Positions 13,103-26,440 of a DNA stretch of 64,000 bases are shown piece after piece; position 1 is the first letter of the stretch; every line of letters begins with the position of its first letter. The translations under genes and the position numbers were made by a program. The stretch is from Casuarius casuarius (Eukaryota; Chordata; Aves; Casuariiformes; Casuariidae). The DNA lies in contig PTFA01000313.1 of NCBI GenBank assembly GCA_003342895.1, positions 372,001 to 436,000 on the forward strand, in the 5' to 3' direction. The notes beneath the pieces were generated by a model. The model saw only the letters and a list, made by a program, of their open reading frames with translations. It did no database searches and was not told the DNA's origin.

Positions 13103-13310
13103 GTGAGCTGAAGAGGGCTTGGTGCTTAAGGCCAATTTCCTTCAGATACACTGTGAAATCCACAGGAGCATTATGGACAACTGGTATTTGCTAAAATGTG
13201 AGTAGCAGGAATAAGAGTTGCACTGAACCTCACTCGTGTCTGTTGCTGCCAAGCACAGTTTGTCCTCTTCAAAGGTTATTTGCAGTGGGAAATTACTGCT
13301 TTAAGATGAA

Positions 13311-13376
13311 CTTGTGTGTGTGTATATGCATATTGTATATGTATGTATGCAGACACGTACGTGTGTGTATGTATAG
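13311..13376. repeat. GT/AT-rich microsatellite
   Basis: Imperfect TG, TATG and GTATGTATG units with one ACGTACGT. Simple repeat in CDC73 intron 10. Confidence 0.85.
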
Positions 13377-16300
13377 AAAGAGTGGAGCCATTTAAGAACT
13401 ACTAGAACCTGTTTTAAAATATGCTTTTGAGTCTGTTTGTGTAGTCAGAGGTTTTTCTCTGTGGTGAGGGATGAACACTGTATAAAAGTCACAGCATAAT
13501 AGGAAGATCCTAAAAATATGCAAAGGTTTTGTGCAGCTCTTATCCTGTCTCCATCTTTGAGCAGAATGGCCCCAGCCTGTATGAATGAGACCTTGTCAGT
13601 TGACCTTCGTTTAAGAAGATTGCCTTTTTGCGCTACAAAAAATAGAGCTGCGCTCTTCGAAGAACAGTCGTATTATAAACCACATCTTATAATGGCGTAG
13701 ACAGAAGCTTAGAGATAGTCCATCCAGCATATGGATTGTATATAAAATGAAAAATAAAAGTTGAATGCTGTCATCTTAATGCTTTGAGAAGGGCTTAATT
13801 TAATCTTCACGACTAAGGAGAGAAGAATAATGGAGAATTTAGATATAATGCCAAAGGAAGCTGAAAGTAGAGGCAGAATGCCAAATGGAAAAATTCCTCT
13901 TTTGTGATATGGTCAAAATCTTTCCTATATTTTAATGTAATACTTGATTTATTATGATTACAGTTAATTTTTGATACTGCCATATAAATTCATCAGCTTT
14001 TATATTCCATAGCAAGGTGGCATGAATAGTATGTTAACTCAGAATGCAAATATGAATAGCAGTTTGCATAATCTATTTGCTATATAATATCATAGCAATC
14101 ATAAGCTAATTCTCTCGCATGCATCCTAAGTGCCAAATTTTTAGAAGGCAACTTTTTCAACCTGAGTATTAGTCAAGAAGCACACAAGTGGCAAACATCA
14201 ATGCTGCGATGACAATGTGGTATTTATTCTTCTACTGTTTATGTTAAAATTAGGAATCCGTGGTGCATAAAACTAAAATACTTTTGTGTTCCAAATAACT
14301 TCCTAGTCTGATGATTACGATCATGACTCTGTTGCTTGATTCACGTATGTGACTTCTTTTGGCTAAAGCAAAATAGCTGTACTCTAGATCCAAAGTACCT
14401 GTCAAAAGGTTGTATAACTTTTTGCAAGGAGTCAGGCTTTTAGAACACAGTTAAATTAAAAGAAAAGATTAAAAAGTTGAACGGTGCCTTTCTGTTTGTT
14501 CTTTTGGTATAGAACTGAAGTTTTCAGTTTGTAGTGTTTGGAGGATTTTTTTTTTTTACAATATATTCTGGCATCTGTTGGGGAATTATAAAGATTTAGA
14601 AATCTAGGAAATGCAGGATTTGGGGTTCAGGGTGTTTCCTGGCTTTCTGCTGAAATGTTCCGTGGTGCAATTCAGTGTTGCACAGTAGTGATACCTGCAA
14701 AATTCTTTAACGTTTTAGTGGTGACATCTGTACCTAGGGAGGGAAACTTCAAGACCTATGGAGTTAACCTGTGGCACTGGATGGAAATTTTAAAATTTGA
14801 TCTAATTTGAGTGTTCTTTCATAATTTTGAACAAAACTATATTTTAATTAAAACATCAAATTCTGGAATGAGAGTTCTACAACGAAAACTTCCATTTAAA
14901 AGGAAATTGGAGGCTTTGGAACTCCTGAAGTTCAGTGTTTCAGTTAAAAACCTAAGGGTAAACATTTTTGATCCAGAAATGGATCTTTGTCAAAGTTAAA
15001 CCTACTGAAATCTCTCGTTTTATTTAATACAAGTGTATGAAATGACCAGGCAATTCCTTATTCTAGTTTCTCAAATGGCCTCCATTCAGTTTTTGGTCAC
15101 AAATGGAAGTATGATTTTGGGTAAATGCAATATAGCATAGGATGTTAGTTGCATCTGTCACTCATTAATTTCTCACGTTTTGTCTTTGTAGGTTTGCCAA
15201 AAAAACAACACATTAACCATTATTGCTTTATACTACTTGCATGATTTCTAACACTGTATCCACCCTTTCGTCAAAGTGCTTCATTCGATGTTCGAGTGTT
15301 GTTTGTAATCTTGAAGGGTTGAATGTAGATGTATTGTTTGCATGTTTGTATTTCTATGTTATGTTTATATTTCTAAATTCCTAATTTATTCTTAATAACT
15401 GAGGAAGCACACCCCATTTAAATTTATAAGAGTATTCACATTGTGTTTATTACACGTGATCTATAGCATTGTAGCTTGTGACAACTACCAGAGTTAGATA
15501 ACTGCAAAATTCAGAGTAGTGAGTCTGATTCTTCTTCCCGTTTTTGTCTTTGTGAAGCCAAACAGAAGACTTTCTATTTTGTGGCTTATATTTTAGTTAG
15601 AGAAGAAAGGACAGATAATGACATTGCAGTCAAATGTCAGCTCAGGTCATAGTGGTTTTCAAAATGATTCTTTATCATAGGGCACTGTGCAGCAAGCATG
15701 TGAATTGAAAACATAAGGTATTTTGTTTCTGTTGGGAATAGTTGCTTTCTCTGATTCAGTGTTTTTAGTGAAATAAAAGTTTATTCACAAAATAACCAAT
15801 GACCTTGCGTGTTTGGGGCAGATTATTATGGGCTAGATTTCTAAGCTTCATTGTGCTAACAATCATGTGTAGATCATGTACTCTGAAGAGACTATGAATT
15901 TGTTGCCGAAGAGCGGTAAGTTGTTGCATGTTAAGAAAGGAGATGAGCAGAATCTGCTCTAATAGTAACTTGAGTGTGTTTTTCCTAACAGCAGAAGGAG
16001 CTTTGATTTCAAAAGCCTTTGAAAAAGTTTTTGGCTAAACTTTTTGTAAAGTTTGTGTTGCTGTTTACGTGCATTTTAACTGTGCATAATGCTGTGATTG
16101 TATATAGCGCTTGGCAATCAGGTTTTATATGGGCTTTCCAGATTGTGCAGACTCTATATGTAAGGCTTAAATTAAGCATTTGAAAAGGGGGGAAATGACT
16201 GAACTTGCTTTCTTTGCTATGTGAAAGGGATGGCTTTTGCTGCCATTATGATAAAGTGCACTTAACCCTAGGGATAAAAGGAAACAAAAATCCCCCCAAA

Positions 16301-16655
16301 ACTAAAAAGCCTGTGTTTTATCCTGATTTGATTCACTTCCTGTCTTCATGTTACACAGAATATGTATTTTTTTCCTTCGTATCTGTTTTTAAATGCCTTG
16401 AATTAAAGCAAAAAGATCAGTAGAATAAGAGCTGGACAAAATTTGCTTTATCGTGAATGTGGTGTTTCTGTAGTTTTTATTCATCAATCTGATTTATTTA
16501 TTTATTTATTTACTTTTTATACTACAGTTGAAAATGAGCCTGTGAGTGTACAGAGTTGGGACAATACAAAAGTCTGGAGACAGTATTCTGATTTTCTTGT
16601 GAATAGATTAAAAACTGGTTCATGTTCAGTCTTCCCAGTTTGGAGGAATTAACAA

Positions 16656-16718
16656 TGAAATAGAAAACAGAAATAGAAACAGAAATAGTGAAATAGAAAA
16701 CAGAAACAGAAATAACAG
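16656..16718. repeat. Short A-rich minisatellite, about 33-bp period
   Basis: Two near copies of tgaaatagaaaacagaaa followed by further gaaacagaaata units. Low-complexity purine-rich DNA without coding value. Confidence 0.8.
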
Positions 16719-16820
16719 ATAACTGAAGAATGTGCAAGTCCAGAACTCACCAGACTTTCATACTGGACAAAACTCAGAAATTTTGGTAATAAATTATCAC
16801 TTGCGTCTGTGTTTCGTCAG

Positions 16821-16930
16821 CATTTTCCTCACCAGCACCCAAGCTGGTGACACTGCTGCGTGCCAGTGGACAGTCTGCCGATGGAGCGACTGATGGCTGT
16901 TATGCTGGAGGCTCACCAGTCTGTTTGCAG
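16821..16930 (+). other. Exon-like open segment just upstream of the LTR
   Basis: Acceptor gtctgtgtttcgtcag, then 110 bp open in one frame (FSSPAPKLVTLLRASGQSAD, then GATDGCYAGGSPVCLQ), then donor TTGCAG|gtagca. The segment is CpG- and GC-richer than its surroundings. A second frame is also largely open, which lowers the weight of the evidence. Not recognised. Confidence 0.18.
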
Positions 16931-17268
16931 GTAGCACAGATATCCATACAAACACGCACATCTTTTTCCTTCATATATGACTTTTTTTTAACTTTCCTGT
17001 AAGCAGCACAGCAAGTGGGTTTCCAACAGGACTCTCTAGTGTAGGGTCTTAATGTGCAACTCCCCCAGTAAAGTAGCATGCAAAGAGTTTTGAAGCAATT
17101 TTGAGGTAAGAAATTTCCTTAGCAGTATTACTTGATTGACGGCACAGATCTATACTGAAGTTTTACTAGCAGCCTGTCTCATTCGTAATGGGCCACAAGA
17201 TCATCAACTTGTGTGGTTTAAAATGAAAAAAGACTACTTTTTATAACTGTGACGTGCCAATAGAGGGG

Positions 17269-18184
17269 TGTCCGGGATTCTCCCAAAGTCTGGGATTAGT
17301 CATGCTGAACTTGAGAGATCATCATTTGTCAAGTGTCAGAGTTTATTAGAGATAAGTGGGTCTGCACATCTACAAACTACAAGCATAGCAAAGCTAGAAG
17401 TATAGTAAAGCTATTAATAAAGCAGGACAAAAAAAAAAAAAAGAATATATATATATGTATTGGAGCTCTATGGTCAAACCACAGGTGCACGGTACAGTGA
17501 CCACTCTTGCCCTTTCCTTGTCCCTGCAGGCCACCGCTCCAGTATAGTTTTCCCTGGGTTGTTCTCACCATGCTCCAGCTGCGCTGGGTGGATTCATGTC
17601 CCCCCTGGCAGTTGGCATCAGGGTGCCCCCACCGATGGGTGGGTTGTTGGGTCCACAGGCCACCTGGCAGTGGGGCCAAGTCCACGCTCAGAGCTACATG
17701 GCTAACTTTCTTTTATTTCCTTTGCTTCTCGGCTTAGCTCATTATCCAGTCAAATACCGTCAGCCCATGGCTACACAGCAGTTTGAGCTCAGTCAGTACC
17801 AGTGCGCATGTCAACAGGTAACGCCAGGTCTGCCTCTTGCCAGTCTGAGCTGCTCCCGCGGGTTGGACTCTTGCGTGGATTCGCTGGCAGGTCACTGCGT
17901 GGAGACACAGCTTTCAAAGTAGAAGTGGTGTTAGTCTGTTGGATGATGGCAGGGATGATTATAATGCCAGCTGTCTTATCTCTTGGCATGTTTATCACAA
18001 TTGACTATAGCCACGACTAAAGCTTTTCATCCTGGAAAGGCTCCTGTTGATTCTGAACTTGGCAGCTATTCTTACATCCAAAAAAAACCCGGCCAAGAGC
18101 TCATTGCTTCCCTGTACTGCTTGGTGCATTGGCTCCTCAAGGAATACTAATTGAGGATTTTCTCCTGATTTTTAACGTCTCCCA
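17269..18184 (-). mobile_element. Probable solo LTR of an endogenous retrovirus, antisense to CDC73
   Basis: A 916-bp segment more GC- and CpG-rich than its surroundings. On the + strand it starts TGTCCGGGATT and ends CTCCCA, with the 5-bp direct repeat AGGGG at 17264-17268 and 18185-18189. This is the TG...CA plus target-site-duplication pattern. Read on the minus strand, a CCAAT and TATA-like run (about 17445-17463) is followed by a poly-A signal (17342-17347) and a short tail, the order expected of U3-R-U5. There is no coding region. A 5-bp duplication can occur by chance, so the borders are tentative. Confidence 0.4.
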
Positions 18185-19457
18185 AGGGGATTACTTGGAA
18201 AATTGCCTCCATCTCTCTGGTCATGACCACCCATGATAATTATGTTTCTTGTAACATAATGTAATATATAACCATAATGCAGGTTAAAGTCAGCGTGAGC
18301 TGGGATCGCTCAAGCTGGTAAGATATAGAAGAATCATATTAAAACTCTAATTCCTTTCAGCGAATAAAGAGGAGAAGTTCATACCAGGATGAAGTATATC
18401 TTGGAAAAAGTGGAGCTAGATGATTTATTGGAAAAGTAATCAGGAAGAAAATGAAGATTTTTAATAGTTTCCTGTGTCTCACCTCTACTCCTGTGGCCTA
18501 GCACTGTTCTAGGAGCAGAATGCAGCATCGCAGCGGGGAACCTGGGACGAGAGTCTCATCACTTTGTGTTGCACTGAGACTTTGAGTAACATCACATAAA
18601 ATTGATCAATTGTTTGTGTTTTTTGGAAGAATTTTCACACACACTAAGGGTCTGTCTGTATTTATTTAGGCACTTGCAAGGCTTTTAAAAATGTTCTTCT
18701 CTCAGAGTATTTCACAAGTCTTTCCAGAAGTTACAAAAAAACCTTTTTGAAGTCTTTTAAGCCTTTCCTTGTGCAAAGTTACTGCTCGCTGAATGCAGGT
18801 GTACGTGGGAACTTCCCATAGCTCCTACTGAGCAACATTCATTTCAGTGTACATATAACTGTTCTCTTGAGTACGGTTTCCAAAGTATGATCAGAATATA
18901 AAAATAACAGTGCTTTTTCTGCATGTGTTTTATGTTCACATGTTAGCAGTGCTATTATGCAAGTGAATTGTGAGCGTCCCATATTCTGCGATGTCTTTGG
19001 TGAAAACACTATATGAGAGGCTGGCTAATATTTGCAGCAGCCGGCAGTCTTGGAACTAGAGATACAGGAATGTGCGAGGTTGAAAGTTAGAGACTTTCAC
19101 GCATTAGCAGATTGTAGTAAATTCACATTTACGCCATAGAACATTCCAGTTCTATTGAATTGCTATGACATGTTCTGATGTTAGTATAAAAAAACACCAG
19201 TAGCGATGCAGCTTTGCACCTGACTTGCCGAAGATGAAACAATCCTTTTCCTTTCAGACTGCTCGAGTTTGTCAAAAAGCTTATAGATTGCCAAGCAATA
19301 TTCTTGAAGCCTGCTCAGATAATTAACCCCCCCAAAAAAATTCTAAGCGAAAAATAGTTTTAGCAATATCTACTTCTGTCTTTTCACACTCTTCAAGGGA
19401 ATGAATCATTTAAATAAAATCAGGTAGATACACTATAGGTAGGCCTTTGTCCGATTC

Positions 19458-19482
19458 AAAAAAAAAAAAAAAAAAAAAAAAA
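19458..19482. repeat. Poly-A tract (25 A)
   Basis: Uninterrupted A25 in CDC73 intron 10. No direct repeats flank it. Confidence 0.95.
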
Positions 19483-22400
19483 GTCAAAGCTCTTATCTCA
19501 TGATTATGAGCTGCTTTTTCGATCTTAACGAAAACAGTTTATCCTGAAGAAAATGGAAGTGCTTAAGTGCTTCCTCTGGCTTCTGTCACCAGCCCTTCCT
19601 CTTCTGCTTGGAATTGGTATACCGATACCAACAGTTCGAGTTGAAATGATTTGATTGAAGTAACTTCAAGAGGAAGGTCCTCACTGTACTGATCTTTTGT
19701 GCGAGGATAAAGTTGGGAGGAATTCTTGCACACTTCATTGAAGCCTCTTCAAGTACACTTTGAAATCTTGGCTGTGGGGTAATGCTTTGAGTTTTAAGTA
19801 TCTCAGGTCTCTTGGGATCTCAGTAATTGTTGCCTTCATTAACTCTTTCCAACAAGCATGCCCAAGAACTTTTTGTCGTTTTGCAGGTTATAGGTACTAA
19901 CTTTAGCGGTAGTTTGAAAGCGTAGCCTGACCTATAATGACACCTGCCTTAGAAGGCGGGACAGGCAAGATGGGTAAGATGGGCATCCAGTTTTCTGTCT
20001 CGTGACTGGATTTGAATAGTGGCAATCTTCTGTTTTCTTCAAATTACTTTTTTAATTTTTTCATTTACTTTTCTTCAAAATTCTCTTCTTCAAATTATAG
20101 TTGATTATAATCTTCAGTATAAGCAGTTTTCTAGTTTGAAATATGTATAGAGCTTTTACTAATCCATTTTGTCTTAGGGCATACTAGATTTTTAGCTGTT
20201 GAAGGAGGCAATAATGAAACAGTAGTGTTACTTTTCTTTGGCAGTTGGTATCTAAAGTCTTTGATAAACTGTGATAAATTTTCCCCTTATTTAAATTCAT
20301 TCTATAAAAATAGTTTAATTCTGCTTAAATTCCCGCCTCTCTTTTCTAAATTGTAAGGAAGTTGACACAAGGTAAATAGAAGAAGTGACCCTTTTATTAA
20401 TATTACAAGCAATGGAAGTTAGAATTACTGTGATACTAGCAGTTCTTGCACAGTAGTTAAGATCCTGTTATCAAATTCTATTTTATTTTATGGCATAATT
20501 TAAATTTAGAAAGGCAGTAAAAGCATGCAATTTAATATTTAAACATCTGTCTTGGGGGACTGCTTATGCAAATTTTTGTGCATAGAAGTATGCAAATAAG
20601 CTATACCAATTTCACGTGTAAATCAAATGATGGTGTGAAACATTATTTAAACTTAAAATATTCTTAAACTTGATATGAATAGAAGCCTGAGAACTGTTAC
20701 GATGCCTGCGGAGTCAGAGCAACTCTGTTGCATTGTTTTGCTTGGTTCTTTGGAAGATTCCTTTCAAAGCTTTTAAGGGCTTTAAATTTTTAGAACAAAG
20801 CCCTATGTTTTCAGAATCCAAGCTATTTATATGAAATAGATAAATGTTTCTATCATGCTTAAAGTAGGACATCCAGACCAGATGTCAGATCCCTATCTGT
20901 TTCTCAAGTCATCTCATTGTTTTCACTTTTTGTGGTACCTAATTTAGATATATGAGATTTAATTTCTTTAAAAAGAAAGAAAGTGTTCTTTTTAACTATG
21001 CAGTTCTAGATTTCATCATAGCTCTTCACGCTAACTTTACCAGCATGTTCAGTGCTTTGATATTTTACGTCATTCAAGGAATGATAGTATTGTTGCTGGT
21101 AACTAAATGAATTTTTACCTTCTCTTCTCCCCTAAATTGAATAGGTAAATTGAAGGCTGTTCTTAAGCATGCATTTTACAAGCTTACTACCCACATACAT
21201 TTTCCTCCTCACTTGAGGTCTAAGTGCTGCAGTTTTACTACGTTCATTTTTATGAATAGAACAGACTTTGGTTGAATCATCAGTCTTTCTTCAGGGATGA
21301 CACTGAAATCTGCTTTACATTTTATGTGCAAGCAGTTGCTAATACTTCTTCTGGAATCAACTGTTCCTTTTTACATCTACTGTTTCTGCGTAGATGCGTG
21401 TGAGATGCCTAATAATTTTTAGATTTTTGGGTAAAGCTCTTGTACTACTTTAAAAAGTTATAAAGGAACAAAATAGAAATAAATTTGCTAAATTAGAAAA
21501 GCCACAAGATGGCATCAATTTGTCAACTCTATCCTTTGCTCCTAAACTTTTTTCAAAGTTCAAAATTTTACAGATTTTGTGGATCCATACATAGAAAACA
21601 GCTGGAATAATGTAAGGAGATAGTCTGCAATTTTGGACGGGTTTTTTTCTTCCTTCTATGATCTGTAACTCGCAAAGTAACTTTCATTAGCTGCTTTTTT
21701 CCCACTTGTGTTTCAAGAAAGTAAACTAACTTGGGTATATGTGAAAGGTGCCTCCAGGAAAAAATTCTGCCAATATAACATATTCTAGTGTGTAAAATAT
21801 GAGGGTTCTTTTCCTAAAATAGGGTATGATTTATGTTAAGGCAGTTTCTGATTTCAGTGTGAAACAAGTGAGAAAAATTGAACTGTGGATGTTAATGCTG
21901 TTACAGACTTTGCTTACAGAAAAATGCTAGGTATCCTTTAGTTGTGTCCCAATGTGAGAGTAATAGTGGTAATTACTGATTTTGTGAATTAATGCAAATG
22001 ACTGAGGTTTTTTGCTTTTTTTTAATTAGAGGTCCACAAACACTGCAAAATGCTTTAAGTGGTATTACAGAAATTGACAAGCAATGAACTAAATACAACT
22101 ACAGATTAACAAAAAATGTGAGCTTGTCCAATAAATTCTTAATGTCTGGAAGGTTGTAAAGTCTCAGACTTGACCATTCCAAGCAATTGGTTTTTTTTTA
22201 AGTTACTGAATTTTTTACATTACACCAGATTGAGGATACAGTGTATCGAAGGACAGACAAGTGTGGTAAGAATCTGTCCTAAATAATTTGCATCTTGATA
22301 ATATGTTGGAACTTGTCCGTATAATGCCGAAGTGGGTAAACGAAAATGAACATTCATATAAAAGGAAAGGTGAGGGTGTTCAGTAAGCTGTATAAAAAAT

Positions 22401-24755
22401 GTGCGGGGAAAAAGAAGGGACTTTTAACAATAGACTTGGCATTTCTCAACGGTATTGTAGAGACCGTGCACTTGCTCACTAAACGAATCGGAGCACGTGG
22501 CAGTTCTGGGGTTCTAAGGCAAAGACGAACTGTGATGAAACTATGAAGAAATGAGGGAAAGAGAACACACTAAAAGTTTAATTACAAGGGCATACAATAA
22601 TGAAGTCATCAGTTATCCTTCAGGGTGTGGGGTGCTTTTCCATTGTATGACTGACTGTACATGGGAATCTGGAATTTTTCTCCTGTGCTAACCTGTTTTC
22701 TGTTAACACCCATGCACTGATTTGTGAACCCAATGGTTTTAGGTGTTTAGGTAGGACAACACCTACATAGCAGAAAACATGCACTAAAATGAAAGCGGTT
22801 ATTAAGCAGGTGTTTTGTAAAGGTCTAATGTGATAGGAACTATTGGAAGTAAAAGAGAATGACTTCCCCCGATGAGTGCATGTATCTGAAAATGATTAAG
22901 TGAAATCCAGGCAAGTATTAATCTTTAAGTATCTGTTTTCCTGATTTCGTTCTATGTCACCTTGTTCCACTTGAATGATTAAGTACTCATATATTAAATG
23001 TAAATCATGAGTTAACTATATATAACTTGTATGGTAAATTAGCAAAACTAAACTAAGCAACATGTTTTTGATTAAAATACTGTGTTAAGTGGTCTTCTTA
23101 AAGTAGATTTGTATTTTTCAAATTACATGGTTTTGTTACTAAATTAGTTTGAATTTATGAATATTCATAATATGCTCCTTAACCGTCTAGAACAACTTAT
23201 GCATAAGAATTAGGTATGTCATCTTTGAGCAAAACTGTGAAGCGTTCAGAAACTTCGAGAAAATGAATGTTCTTTAAATAGCTAAACAGTGATTTCTGCT
23301 CCTTCTGAGGCTCAGGGTACAGCTGCACAAACAAAAGCGACTGTAAGACAAATTGGAGTTTGAGTTTGCCGCATGCTGGTTACTTAAGAACAACTTCCAC
23401 ATTAGAAATTTTGCATTAGACAATCTGAAATATCTTCTTGCGCAAACACTGAGAAATAAGCTACTGTATTCACAAGGAGTTATTGCGTGCAAATGAGCAG
23501 TTGCCCCAGAATAGCTAACACGCCATAAATTAACAGCAGCGCTTACCTTGTATGATTGAATGAATCAGCCTCGACATTTACTCTATCAACTTTATTCCTT
23601 TTTTCTTCTGAGAAAAATCATAGCATTATGAACCTACCTGTGGTTATATTTGCCTCGTAAACAGAATGTGTATCATAAATATTAGTGACTTGTCATAGAA
23701 AAACTTGCACCTTTATCTGAATGCTTCTGAAAAGCATTCATTTTGTATTTAAAATCAGTATGTTTTGTTCTCAGGACAGTGTGAAATGTTAGTAAAATTA
23801 TCCTGCTGACGACTTTCTTACCGAAAGCAGATTTTCCTCTCTAGCGCATCTTGCCATCACATCAAGCGATTCAACCATCACTGCTTCCTGCTCTTGTATT
23901 TTCCTCACCTTAATGGTGTGCTTCTATCTTTACAAGCCATTTTAAACAGCTGGGTTCAAAATATTGGAGAGAGCAACTCTTGCCATGCTGCCAGCAGTAT
24001 TTCGGTGGCAGGATGTGCTGGTGCGGTCACTGGCTATCATACGGAGAGGGAAGATGTGGTAAATCGGTCACAAGGGAAGGAGCCTCTCTGAGGTCTTGGC
24101 TTCATTACATGACAATTAATCAGGTTCTCTGCTGAAGCGCCAGAGTACCTGGGCTCGTGAGCCGAGCTTCACCCGCGAACTCATCCGTCTGCAGCCGTGG
24201 TTTACAGAGCTAAGATCATAACCCCCACCGAAAACTGATTTGCAGAAATGGGGCTTACAAATAGAAAGGAGGCCGTAGGCATGGGAGCGGTAGCTGTCTC
24301 TTGTACAGTCTCATTTAAATAATTTGATTTGCTCCAGCTGATGAGATATTTTCCCTTTAGGTTTGTGAATTTTTTTTCAGTTGAAACGTTCCCAAAGCCC
24401 TGCCTCTTCCTTTCACGTTTCTGTACCGAGCCAGCAATCCGTTTGCCCGTGAATCACCTGAGAGATGAAAATTCAGAGGGAAGTGTGGGGAAGCTCCCAA
24501 ATAGATCATTTGAAAATTATTTCTTTGAGCTTGATCCTGTTTCTATTCTGGTGCTTTATGGATATTTTGGTGGTGAAAAAAACCCAAAAACAATCCACAA
24601 GTAAGTGATATGGAACCTAAAGCAAAGCTTCGTTGTTATAACTCATTCCAAGGCTGTAGAAAAAAATCTAGAAACTTGAAACTTAGGGTCACACAAAGTT
24701 AAATTTCTTTAGCTTGCTGTTTTTCCTTTCTTTCTGTTCCATAAAGTGCTGTGTC

Positions 24756-24780
24756 TTTTTTTTTTTTTTTTTTTTTTTTT
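24756..24780. repeat. Poly-T tract (25 T)
   Basis: Uninterrupted T25 in CDC73 intron 10. No flanking duplication was seen. Confidence 0.95.
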
Positions 24781-25364
24781 AAAGGAAATGTTAAGGAGAG
24801 AATTCATGGTGCTTCTTCAGAATGTATAATTAATGTGCCATAGGAACAGTCTTTTCACACAGAAAATTACATTTTTTCTATAGAAACAGATGCAAAATGT
24901 CTTATGTCCGCTTTCTTGGACGAAAGAAGGATGTTGTTTCAAATAACTGCTGTTTCTCAGTTGCAAGGCTTCTCTCAAAGGTAGCCAGCCTTTGCTGCTG
25001 CAAGCTCGGCCTGCCGCTCTTCCTTTAGAGTGTGGTACTGTGATTTTTATCATTTTCTATTTGAGTAATTGCTGTGAAAGGCCAATGGCAAAAATACCTT
25101 TTTTCTGAGTGTTTTTCTTTTTTTAAAGTCTTGAAACAACAGTTTCTGACTCAGGTGGCTGGCATAGATGTTGGTATTTTAACCATCAGAAAACAGAGAC
25201 AACAAAAGTCAGGATTAATCCGTTTCCTGTAATGAGGGGTTAAATCTGTGAATCGAAGGTTGGTAGGGGGGTACCGATTTTAAAAGTTACAGAAGTTACT
25301 GACTGTACCAAATGCTAACTCCAGCCTGTTGTAAGTAATGGTGTGGGTTTTGAGTGAAGCTAAG

Positions 25365-25380
25365 GAGAGAGAGAGAGAGA
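25365..25380. repeat. GA microsatellite
   Basis: Eight GA units in CDC73 intron 10. Confidence 0.9.
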
Positions 25381-26221
25381 TTTTGTGTAAATTCCTGTTT
25401 CCTATGGACTTGACAAGTGATCTTCTCTTCTGTTTGCGCTGCACAGTTTTTAAGATAAAGATCAAGTTTTAACTTTCATGGTGGAAACTTGGAAGCAGTT
25501 TCTTTAAGCGTTATTTAAATTGTGGCACTTGAGGCTCCTTGCACAGTCACCTGCTCCATCAGGTTTTATTTTGAATTACAGAACATACTGTTACTTATGC
25601 ATGGGCATGCAAATGTGGGGTCCTTTCAAACAGGTTGTTCCTCAGGGTAGCATCTCTGAGCTTTCCGAGTATGTCTCAGCTGTACCTAAGTTACACTGCA
25701 CATAGTGTTTAAGTAATTTTCAGGTGAAATATATGTTTGGTTTTGTCTTCAAAGGTTTTATGTCATCTTTGCAAACTGAAGTAACTGGAATATTTTGTTT
25801 ATTTTTTTTACGTTGTTCGTAATATACTTTGCGTTCAGTAGGGTTTCACAGAAATAGCAGAGAACAGAATTTGTTCTTGCAGGAATTTAATGTTGCTTTG
25901 GAACCAGACGTGTTGACCTCACTCTTCCCTTAGCTAGCGCGTTGCCTCTGCAGAGCTGACCAGAATGAGCGGCAGCACAGGCCTTTGGTTTGTTACGTTA
26001 TGGTAATTGGATAAGGCATGAGCAGAACCAATTATCACGAGTGCTATTTCTGGGCACTAAAACTCTTCAAGACACGAATGCATTGCAACTTCCTGGTCCC
26101 CGTTTTCCATCCAGAGTATAAACTGATCTTGTTTTAAAATTTAAATAGCCAATTGCTTACATTTACCTATTAACCCTTGGTTCCAAGTAATTGCAGCTAA
26201 AATGAAACAATAGTATATATT

Positions 26222-26440
26222 AAAAAAAAAAAAAAAAAAGCTCTGAATACAGGGCAAAAAATGCTGATTGGCATGTGATGCTTAAAATTTAAACCTATAA
26301 AGACTTATCAGGTTGTCTCTCCTCCTGCAGAAAAAAAAAAAAAAAAAAAGCTCTGAATACAGGGCAAAAAATGCTGATTGGCATGTGATGCTTAAAATTT
26401 AAACCTATAAAGACTTATCAGGTTGTCTCTCCTCCTGCAG
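26222..26440. repeat. Perfect tandem duplication, 110-bp unit with poly-A head
   Basis: Two adjacent copies, 26222-26330 and 26331-26440. They are identical except that the A-run is 18 long in the first and 19 in the second. Each unit begins with the A-run, continues with gctctgaatacagggc and ends with ctctcctcctgcag, which is a good splice-acceptor motif. The duplication ends 191 bp before CDC73 exon 11. The lack of any difference outside the homopolymer points to a very recent event or an assembly artefact. Confidence 0.95.

Noticed and set aside
17460..18020. Several overlapping open frames on both strands
   Set aside because: They fall inside the putative LTR and reflect its GC content. 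None resembles a retroviral or host protein.
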